This document shows, piece by piece, positions 6,256 through 12,281 of a DNA stretch of 12,281 nt. A program made the position numbers and the translations under genes. Source of the DNA: an uncultured Porphyromonadaceae bacterium (GTDB lineage: Bacteria > Bacteroidota > Bacteroidia > Bacteroidales > Muribaculaceae); contig USNC01000017.1 of NCBI GenBank assembly GCA_900555915.1, forward strand, positions 1 to 12,281, written 5' to 3'. Every line of letters begins with the position of its first letter. Position 1 is the first letter of the stretch. The notes beneath the pieces are model-generated. The model saw only the letters and a program-made list of their open reading frames with translations. It was not told the origin of the DNA and made no database searches.

Positions 6256-9200
6256 ATGATATTTCATGACATGACACCATACAGGAATACTATCCATTGG
6301 CGGATTCTGCCTATATTGCTGCTTTTCGCGGCAAGTTGCGCCGAAGAGAAATTGCCTTGCTGTTCCGACCCCACTGTCATAGGCAAAGAAATCTGTGTCG
6401 ACATACCGGTAGACTTTCCTCAGATGGACGTGCAGACACGCTCGGATATGACGGACGGCGATCTCAACAGCGTGAAGTCGCTATGGATCGCCACATTCAA
6501 CGCCTCCACCGGAGCCATGACCACCGAAGGATGGCAGAACAAGACAGCCCTCCCGAACACTTCTGATGTGCATACGCTTCGCTCCGTCAGTATAAAGACA
6601 CTCTCCGGGCCAAGTTATATCGTGGCAGTTGCCAACGTGACCGACAACATGGGCGTGACTCCCGACAATCTCACCCCGCGTCCGCTATCCGAACTGCTGT
6701 CAGATGATATGACCTGGGATGATTTCCTCCGCATCGGTGTCGTGTCGCCTTCCTCTCAGACGCTTGTCAACGCGCCTAATCCACCGTTAGCCATGGCCGG
6801 AGCCTATACCAACATCGCTGTCGGCGACCCCCACACTCCGCAACGTCCGCTGTCGGAATGGCAGACGGAGAATTTCACACCTTACACAATACCCTACAAC
6901 GAAAACGGCACCGTCTCCCTTACTGACGGCGCCATCCATATGCGCAGGCTGGTGTCGCAGATCCGCTTCAACATCCTGCCCGGCAAAACCGGCGACATCG
7001 ACATGAAGTTGACGCCACACTACTATAGAGTGGTGAATGTGCCGCGTTTCTCATGGCTCTACGAAAGAAGGGGTGAGGCCGAGGGCTCCGTCAGCAACTA
7101 TGGAGCCAACTTCGGCGATATCTGCGACGAGGACAACGCTGCAAGTTTCTACTGGAATTCGGCAGACTATACATCCAACAACATCCAGCAGACCGAAGCC
7201 GGACACTACTCTTTCAATTTCTGGCAAGGTGAGAACAAACATGAAGCAATCACCGAAATATCAGACTATGACGGACGCGATGCGGAATACACCACTCCCC
7301 TGCCGGGGATAAACCCCGACAGCGGACAGAACATACAGACAGCCACCGGAACCGGACTCTTCACACCGCTGACCGGCGGGACTTGGATTTCCAACAACAT
7401 GGCCACATACGTCGTCATTTCCTGCACCGTGGATTATGCCGACCGCATCGGGGTGAATCAGGATGGCGAGATCACTGAGAATGGCACAGAAGTGCAACGT
7501 ACAGGAGACGCCGTCTTTCTCATCCATCTCGGCTACATGAACGGCGACAGTTCGGATTTCAACTGCTACCGCAACACTCAATACACGTACAACCTCACCG
7601 TCAATGGCGTCAACGACATCAGAGTCGAGGCTTTCCATGGTTCGGAAACTCCGGGGGTGAGCGGCATGGTGGCGGATGTGGAGAGCGAGTTTCTCAATCT
7701 CGACTGCCACTACAACGCCTACAACATCGAACTTTCCGACGAAGAACTGTCGAAATATGACGCCACCACCAACAGAGGGTTCGGCTTCATCATGACCACA
7801 TACGACTCCGGCGCGGAAAAATCATATACCGAAGAATCATTTATCGACCGAAGTTTCGACCAACTGAGTGCTTCTGAAAAGCAATATCTTGACTGGGTGG
7901 AACTTCGCCCGACCACCGGCAAGGATGTTATCGCAGACTACAAGCCACGCGCCGACGGCAACGACACTTTCAATCTTGCCGATGCCTCCAGAGGCATTCG
8001 CGACGACCAGAAATCGCAGAGCGGCTGGTATACGGTGTTCGTGAGGGAATACACCTACGAGGCGACCAATGCCGACGAGTCTGTTTTCAGCAACGACAAA
8101 CCAATATGGCACAGATACGTCTTCGCCAATCCGCGCAGATTCTATATACGCACCACCAAAGCCGTGTCGTCCGACGGACAGAGCATGTACACCCGCGCGA
8201 AATACGCCGCGATGCAGAGATCCATCATGTCTTACTACGACCAAAACTCAATTCCCGAATCTTCGGCAACCGGAAAAGTGAGAGGCTCGGCCATCGGTGT
8301 CGAGGCTGTCAATGAAACATATGGCTTGAACATGCGCCAGTCATACAGCGGCGACAACGCCGACAATGGCCGCCTGAACTGCTGGAACTATTACAACCGC
8401 AACAACCAGCGGCTTTGGAGCAGCAACATCGGATCAGGCTTCCAGATGATAAAGGAAAGCGACAACTACGGCGCCGGCATCAAGGCCGCGGCCTTCCCTG
8501 TTGCAGCCCTCGCGCCTTATACAGGGAATCTCGACCCGAACATTTACGACCCTCAGCGCGCCTCGGGAGACAGAGCCGACTATATCGAGGCCATCAACGC
8601 CTGCATGAACCGCAACCGCGACAACAACGGTAACGGAACTATCGATATTGACGAACTGCGCTGGTATGTGCCGGCGATGGGTAAATATCTCCGTATGCTG
8701 ATTGGCCAGGACGCTCTCGAACCCAACGAACTTGTCGACTTCGCGTCCATGCCCAACAGACCGACTGCTTTCGGCGACAACGGGCTATGGGGAAGGTATC
8801 TCTTCTATGGAAGCGACGGCAAGGTGCTCTGGGCCATGGAAGGTATGTCCGTCTCAGATTATAATACTTACTGCGAATATCCCTGGCAAGTGAGATGCAT
8901 ACGGAATCTCGGCACCAACCTTGGCGTCACAGTAGCAAATGATCCGACTATTCCGGCCTACTCATTTATCCCGAACGATGCCCAAAACATCAAAAGAGGT
9001 GGCAGAGTGGAAATGACCTATTACCAGGCCACCACCATGCGCAACAACGCCTACAACGGAAATGGAACGGGAGCGGGAAGAATGCCGGTGCATCTGATAT
9101 CCGACCCGGCCAATTCCCTATACCGCTACGGGTTTGAGATATATGAGGGAGATGAAAGCAACGGAACCATAAGCGCGGCCGCCACCGCCACCAGACAAGG

Positions 9201-9555
9201 ATGGACTGTCTTGACGGACAATATCAACGACCGGCCTGCCGATATATCAAGCAGCAACAATCCCTGCACCCGGAAAGGCGACAGATGGCGACTTCCGAAC
9301 GTGAAGGAACTGGCGATCATGCGCAATCTCGGCGTCATCAGCGGCGGCAGTCGATACGTAAGCTGCAGTGTCGGCGTCATCACGGGAAATGGTATAAAAA
9401 TAACGAATGTGACGGATCAGGCCACCACCAACGGACAGGCTTACAACGGCAGAAATGGCAATACACATTATTTCATGAACACTATCGAGACCAACATAAC
9501 CCAAAACGAGCAGAACAGCTACCAAGTGAGATGTGTGCGCGACTATGTGCCATGA
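6256..9555 (+). CDS. Large putative fimbrial tip subunit, DUF4906-like, with EF-hand-like loop
   Basis: 1099 residues. The start is ATG 6256 or 6271; a TTG at 6220 is less likely. Lipobox AASC puts the lipid at Cys28, and Arg62-Ser63 (VQTRSDMT) is a candidate maturation site. The first ~460 residues are fimbrillin-like, ending in CYRNTQYTYNLTVNGVNDI (437-455). The C-terminal third has a canonical EF-hand-type loop DNNGNGTIDIDE (789-800) followed by LRWYVP. It also has two related modules, ending in YPWQVRCIRN (from residue 875) and YQVRCVRDYVP (1089-1099); the second includes RWRLPNVKELAIMRN. These resemble the DUF1566/Lcl or C-type-lectin-like folds of surface adhesins. About 14 cysteines follow the lipid cysteine. 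Its place at the end of the locus and its size parallel Mfa5 (1228 residues), but no vWA MIDAS motif is seen. Ligand unknown; the tip role is inferred. Confidence 0.75.
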   Translation: MIFHDMTPYRNTIHWRILPILLLFAASCAEEKLPCCSDPTVIGKEICVDIPVDFPQMDVQTRSDMTDGDLNSVKSLWIATFNASTGAMTTEGWQNKTALPNTSDVHTLRSVSIKTLSGPSYIVAVANVTDNMGVTPDNLTPRPLSELLSDDMTWDDFLRIGVVSPSSQTLVNAPNPPLAMAGAYTNIAVGDPHTPQRPLSEWQTENFTPYTIPYNENGTVSLTDGAIHMRRLVSQIRFNILPGKTGDIDMKLTPHYYRVVNVPRFSWLYERRGEAEGSVSNYGANFGDICDEDNAASFYWNSADYTSNNIQQTEAGHYSFNFWQGENKHEAITEISDYDGRDAEYTTPLPGINPDSGQNIQTATGTGLFTPLTGGTWISNNMATYVVISCTVDYADRIGVNQDGEITENGTEVQRTGDAVFLIHLGYMNGDSSDFNCYRNTQYTYNLTVNGVNDIRVEAFHGSETPGVSGMVADVESEFLNLDCHYNAYNIELSDEELSKYDATTNRGFGFIMTTYDSGAEKSYTEESFIDRSFDQLSASEKQYLDWVELRPTTGKDVIADYKPRADGNDTFNLADASRGIRDDQKSQSGWYTVFVREYTYEATNADESVFSNDKPIWHRYVFANPRRFYIRTTKAVSSDGQSMYTRAKYAAMQRSIMSYYDQNSIPESSATGKVRGSAIGVEAVNETYGLNMRQSYSGDNADNGRLNCWNYYNRNNQRLWSSNIGSGFQMIKESDNYGAGIKAAAFPVAALAPYTGNLDPNIYDPQRASGDRADYIEAINACMNRNRDNNGNGTIDIDELRWYVPAMGKYLRMLIGQDALEPNELVDFASMPNRPTAFGDNGLWGRYLFYGSDGKVLWAMEGMSVSDYNTYCEYPWQVRCIRNLGTNLGVTVANDPTIPAYSFIPNDAQNIKRGGRVEMTYYQATTMRNNAYNGNGTGAGRMPVHLISDPANSLYRYGFEIYEGDESNGTISAAATATRQGWTVLTDNINDRPADISSSNNPCTRKGDRWRLPNVKELAIMRNLGVISGGSRYVSCSVGVITGNGIKITNVTDQATTNGQAYNGRNGNTHYFMNTIETNITQNEQNSYQVRCVRDYVP
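8620..8655 (+). other. EF-hand-like calcium-binding loop in tip protein
   Basis: The encoded 12-residue loop DNNGNGTIDIDE has Asp at 1, Asn at 3 and 5, Gly at 6, Ile at 8, Asp at 9 and Glu at 12. This is the full ligand pattern of a canonical EF-hand or dockerin-type loop. Calcium binding is inferred from this pattern. Confidence 0.75.
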
Positions 9556-9664
9556 CCATAGACCCGCGCGGCCTTGCGCCTCCGCACATACATTCTACAA
9601 GCGACTCAGTCAGCGCAGGCATATTTTTAGTGAGTTTATGACCTGCGGCATTTTCAGTCACGGT

Positions 9665-9672
9665 TAACTTTG
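9665..9672 (+). promoter_or_regulatory. Candidate Bacteroidetes -7 promoter element
   Basis: TAACTTTG matches the Bacteroidetes primary sigma factor -7 consensus TAnnTTTG exactly. A good TTTG -33 box is not seen at the expected 19-21 base spacing. It lies in the 269-base gap between the tip gene and the thioredoxin-like gene, so it would give the latter its own transcript with a leader of about 145 bases. That leader would contain the hairpin at 9759-9786. A weaker alternative is TTTG at 9693 with TAATCTTA at 9718 (21-base spacer). Confidence 0.45.
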
Positions 9673-9758
9673 GATGCGTTATTGGCCAACCGTTTGTGAA
9701 AACCGTTGATTCTTGGATAATCTTAAGAACGTATCCGGCTGAAATGATTGAGAGCCGT

Positions 9759-9786
9759 AGGGGATGCGCCGTGAGGCGCGTCCCCT
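9759..9786 (+). repeat. 12-bp inverted repeat with GTGA loop
   Basis: Bases 9759-9770 (AGGGGATGCGCC) pair with 9775-9786 (GGCGCGTCCCCT), with one G-T wobble, around a GTGA loop. That is a GNRA tetraloop in RNA. It lies 39 bases before the thioredoxin-like gene, has no T-tract after it, and does not recur in this window. It resembles the dispersed palindromes common between Bacteroidales genes, but copy number cannot be judged here. It could also act as a terminator or a leader structure. Confidence 0.55.
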
Positions 9787-9824
9787 TGTGGTAACAATAA
9801 GTTGAACTCAGACCCCGTTTCAAA

Positions 9825-10751
9825 ATGCAAAAAGACTATTCATCAAGATGCATGCGTCTTATTCCGCTTCTGCTACTGACAGCCTGCGCTGCAGCCGGCT
9901 GCAGCGGCAAGTCTGCCTCTGACCGGACTGCGACCGGCCTCTCCCCCTCCCCGACCTATTCTGAAGAAACGATGCGACTCCCGGTCATACCCGGCCATAT
10001 CAGCCGGTCTGACGAGAGAGTCGCCTATGCCGCCGCCCACTTCTGGGACAGTCTTGATTTCAGCCGGGATGCAAGGGCGCTCGACACCGCTTTCATGGAA
10101 CAGAACTTCGCAAACTTCATCACGGTGGCAGCCTATGCCGCGGAAGAAGAGGCGCAAAAAGCCGTAGACCGTCTGCTTGACCGGGCATCCGTCAGCCACA
10201 GTACGCGCGATTTGATAGACCATATCGCAGCGAAATATCTCGATGATCCCAACTCTCCCTTGCGCTCGGAAGAACTGTATGTCATGTTTCTGAGACACAT
10301 GGCAGCCGACAGCATGTCTGGCGATGCGAAAAAGGCCCGCGCACAGTTCCGTCTCGAGCAGGCCATGAAAAACAGGGTCGGATCCGTAGCCTCTGATCTC
10401 TGCATCACTACGGGCGACGGCAAAGAAACAAGTCTGCTGAAACTTGTCGGCAACGACACCACTCTGATAATGTTTTACGATCCGTCGTGCGAACAATGCG
10501 ATGCTCTCATCTCTTATCTCGACAATACCCGCATCGACCGCCGCTTCAAAGTCATCGCTGTAGATGTGGCCGATGACCGGCAACTCCGGGAGAAGACCGG
10601 ATCCGCCATGCCCGCAGGCTGGATCACGACCTTCGCCACAAAAGCAATAGACCTCGAAGAGAAGTATTACCTGCCGGCACTCCCCTCCCTCTATCTTATC
10701 GCCCCAGACGGCACTGTAATATTGAAAGACATTCCTCCCACCGCATTCTGA
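9825..10751 (+). CDS. DUF5106-like, thioredoxin-fold lipoprotein
   Basis: 308 residues. The signal peptide has two possible lipoboxes: LTAC (Cys21, the better fit) and AAGC (Cys26). Starting at the second ATG (codon 10, 9852) would also work. Residues about 55-185 are helical and resemble the DUF5106 region that precedes redoxin domains in Bacteroidetes. Residues about 190-308 have a thioredoxin-like fold: hydrophobic strand TLIMFYDPSC, active site CEQC (Cys222, Cys225), strand FKVIAVDV, the probable cis-Pro at Pro287 in ALPSLYLI, and the closing DGTVILKD hairpin. It is probably a membrane-anchored periplasmic disulfide reductase or isomerase of the TlpA/ResA type. The substrate is unknown. 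It follows the tip gene after 269 bases that contain a promoter-like element, so it is probably not part of the fimbrial operon. Confidence 0.78.
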   Translation: MQKDYSSRCMRLIPLLLLTACAAAGCSGKSASDRTATGLSPSPTYSEETMRLPVIPGHISRSDERVAYAAAHFWDSLDFSRDARALDTAFMEQNFANFITVAAYAAEEEAQKAVDRLLDRASVSHSTRDLIDHIAAKYLDDPNSPLRSEELYVMFLRHMAADSMSGDAKKARAQFRLEQAMKNRVGSVASDLCITTGDGKETSLLKLVGNDTTLIMFYDPSCEQCDALISYLDNTRIDRRFKVIAVDVADDRQLREKTGSAMPAGWITTFATKAIDLEEKYYLPALPSLYLIAPDGTVILKDIPPTAF

Positions 10752-10827
10752 CCAAAACTTGGTGGTCGGGAAATTGACGAAGCAAAAGTAATTGGCCGGA
10801 GAAGAGGGTTTAATCAAAAAAAAATTG

Positions 10828-10835
10828 TAACTTTG
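10828..10835 (+). promoter_or_regulatory. Bacteroidetes -7 promoter element upstream of thioesterase gene
   Basis: TAACTTTG is an exact match to TAnnTTTG, in the context ATTGTAACTTTGCA after an A-tract (10816-10824). This context is typical of Bacteroidetes housekeeping promoters. The -33 box is weak. Transcription would start near 10842, giving a leader of about 58 bases before the ATG at 10900. It lies in the 148-base gap after the thioredoxin-like gene. Confidence 0.65.
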
Positions 10836-10899
10836 CATTATTTTATCAGGGCTCGGCAATCACACGTATTGTCAAGCACCTGACTTATGAGATGATAAC

Positions 10900-11679
10900 A
10901 TGGACAAGGTACATACAGAATCATATTTCCTTTCGGCAGGCGAAGGCAACGCCGAGGGTGAGATGTCGCTCCCGCTTCTTGTAAGCAAACTGATCGACAT
11001 CGCCACCACCCATGCCAACTCATTGGGCATCGGCAATCCCTCGATGGCCGACATACATGCCGGATGGGTGCTGTCGCGCCTCACCGTGGAAATGGAGAGA
11101 TACCCTGAAGTGAATTCCGACTACTGCATATCCACATGGATCGAGAGCACCAACAGGCATTTCTCGGAACGCGCGTTCCGGATCGGCGCACCCGACGGCT
11201 CCACATATGGCTTCGCCCGCTCCATATGGATGGTGATGGACACCACCGACCACAGCAACGTCGGACTCTCCCATCTCAACTTCACACCCGAGATAATCGA
11301 CGGCACCAGACCTCCCATCGAAAGACAGGAAAGGCATGCGCCGATAGTGGAACCGGACTCCGCCGACCGGCCGAGACTGGCTCTCGTGGCAACCGCCCCG
11401 GCGGCGACATACCGTTTTCAATACTGCGACATAGACTACTACCGCCACGTCAACACAGTGCGATACGTCAACATATTGCTCAACAGATTCTCACTTGCCG
11501 AGCACGACGCCACCCTCGTGAGGCGTCTCGAACTCTCCTTCCTGCACGAAGCCAAATATGGAATGGAGATAAAAATCCTGCGATGCGACCAGGACACGCC
11601 GCTGAATTCGTCGTTCCAGTTTACCGATGAAAACGGCACGCCTCTCCTTTTCGCCAGAATAAAACGGAAAAACAGATGA
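10900..11679 (+). CDS. Acyl-ACP thioesterase (FatA/FatB type)
   Basis: 259 residues, the usual length for bacterial acyl-ACP thioesterases, which hydrolyse acyl-ACP to free fatty acid and ACP in the cytoplasm. The N-terminal hotdog domain (about 1-130) has the family pattern: HANSLGIG, then AGWVLSRLTVEMERYPEV, then a STWIESTNRHFSERAFRI segment. The second hotdog contains DIDYYRHVNTVRYV (177-190), matching the DxNxHVNNxxY catalytic signature. His183 and Asp179 are present, but the position of the plant FatB catalytic Asn (two before the His) is Tyr181. A single A-to-T change in an Asn codon would give this. No signal peptide is present. It has its own promoter-like element upstream, and the next gene begins 26 bases downstream. 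The family is clear; whether activity is retained is open. Confidence 0.9.
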   Translation: MDKVHTESYFLSAGEGNAEGEMSLPLLVSKLIDIATTHANSLGIGNPSMADIHAGWVLSRLTVEMERYPEVNSDYCISTWIESTNRHFSERAFRIGAPDGSTYGFARSIWMVMDTTDHSNVGLSHLNFTPEIIDGTRPPIERQERHAPIVEPDSADRPRLALVATAPAATYRFQYCDIDYYRHVNTVRYVNILLNRFSLAEHDATLVRRLELSFLHEAKYGMEIKILRCDQDTPLNSSFQFTDENGTPLLFARIKRKNR

Positions 11680-11705
11680 CAACATAACTATCAATCAATA
11701 AATTT

Positions 11706-12281
11706 ATGAATAAAATCTTTACTTACGCAGCAGCGGCCGCGATTCTGGCAGGTTCACTGCCGGCTACAGCCGCAAGAATGCCCCGCCAGATATCCGCGCC
11801 CGAGGCGGACTGGGAAATAGTCTACGACCAGCCCGAGGGAGAAGAGACCCTCTACTCACGCACAAGCCAGGCACTCCGCGAATCGTTTGGCGCCGTCGAG
11901 AAAATCATCGACGAAGGAAGCGTGGTGAGAATCGTGGAGCAGGAAGACGGTACTGTATGGATCGGCAATCCCGTGTCGATGTTTCTCCTTCCCGGATGGA
12001 TCCAGGCTGAGAAGAGCGACGAGTATCTCACCATCACCGGCCCTCAGTTGGTATATGAGGAATACGACTGGGATCTCGACGACGGAACCACGACCAAATA
12101 CTATCTCACAGCCGTGGAGGCTTATCAGTATGAGAACGAGGAAGGCGACATCATGCAAAGCTACCGTCCTACCGAAGACGGCGTGTTCCGCTTCAAGATC
12201 AACGGCACCACTCTCAAGGAAGAGGGCGACGGCTCGCTGATACTCGGCATCTGCGGCTACAGCGAGAGCGAGGGCTATTTC
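11706..12281 (+). CDS. Secreted protein of unknown function (3' end beyond window)
   Basis: An open frame of 192 codons with no stop before the window ends. It begins with a clear signal peptide (MNKIFTYAAAAAILAGSLPATAA; cleavage after AA or at ATAA-R). There is no lipobox cysteine, so the product is secreted to the periplasm or beyond. The mature part is acidic and rich in Tyr, Glu and Asp. It contains DGTVWIGNPVSM, then GWIQAE and YLTITGPQL, a beta-strand pattern I associate loosely with large uncharacterised Bacteroidales secreted proteins. I cannot name a domain. It starts 26 bases after the thioesterase stop with no promoter visible in the gap, so co-transcription is possible although the functions look unrelated. 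Confidence 0.8.
   Translation, partial: MNKIFTYAAAAAILAGSLPATAARMPRQISAPEADWEIVYDQPEGEETLYSRTSQALRESFGAVEKIIDEGSVVRIVEQEDGTVWIGNPVSMFLLPGWIQAEKSDEYLTITGPQLVYEEYDWDLDDGTTTKYYLTAVEAYQYENEEGDIMQSYRPTEDGVFRFKINGTTLKEEGDGSLILGICGYSESEGYF

Noticed and set aside
9614..9647. Possible terminator after the tip gene (CGCAGG/CCTGCG arms with a T-run between)
   Set aside because: Only a 6-bp stem with a 22-base loop, and the T-run is inside the loop rather than after the stem.
10751..10763. Small ACCAA/TTGGT hairpin at the stop codon of the thioredoxin-like gene
   Set aside because: Five base pairs without a T-tract is within chance expectation.
9873..10859. Minus-strand frame of 328 codons opposite the thioredoxin-like gene
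   Set aside because: No recognisable domain or signal; its length follows from the codon bias of the + strand gene, which has clear motifs.
1..12281. Mobile element or defence system signature
   Set aside because: No transposase, integrase, toxin-antitoxin, CRISPR repeat or terminal inverted repeats seen; the Tn5 end at 29-47 is from library preparation.

Overview
The window looks like chromosomal DNA of a gut-type Bacteroidales bacterium. Muribaculaceae is my best guess, from moderate GC, protein families and promoter style, but no marker gene fixes the genus. All eight genes are on the + strand. The first 47 bases are not biological: they match an Illumina Nextera P7-side adapter with an i7 index, so the contig begins with untrimmed library sequence.

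Region 1 (49-9555) is a type V (FimA/Mfa1-type) fimbrial locus. In order: a secreted protein with an N-terminal DUF3868-like part, an OmpA-like domain and a C-terminal TPR-like helical part (5' end lost to the adapter junction); an Mfa1-family major fimbrillin lipoprotein; a FimB/Mfa2-family anchor lipoprotein; a 448-residue fimbrillin-like accessory lipoprotein; and a 1099-residue, cysteine-containing putative tip subunit with an EF-hand-like calcium loop and two related C-terminal modules. The order resembles the mfa1-mfa2-mfa3-(mfa4)-mfa5 layout of Porphyromonas gingivalis. Strong hairpins lie before and after the major subunit gene, where they could set stalk-to-minor-subunit ratios. The three putative polymerising subunits, but not the anchor, share a Thr-Arg-(Ala/Ser) site 33-34 residues after the lipobox cysteine. 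This fits the known maturation of these pilins by an Arg-specific protease.

Region 2 (9556-12281) is a separate set of genes. It holds a DUF5106-like, thioredoxin-fold lipoprotein with a CEQC active site, an acyl-ACP thioesterase (FatA/FatB-type double hotdog), and the start of a secreted protein of unknown function that runs off the window. Two copies of the Bacteroidetes -7 octamer TAACTTTG lie upstream of the first two of these genes, and a 12-bp hairpin with a GTGA loop precedes the thioredoxin-like gene.

No tRNA, rRNA, CRISPR array, insertion sequence or integrase is visible. The fimbrial locus is of a known general type. The points most worth following are the composition of the tip protein, the conserved maturation spacing, the altered active-site residue in the thioesterase and the adapter artefact.
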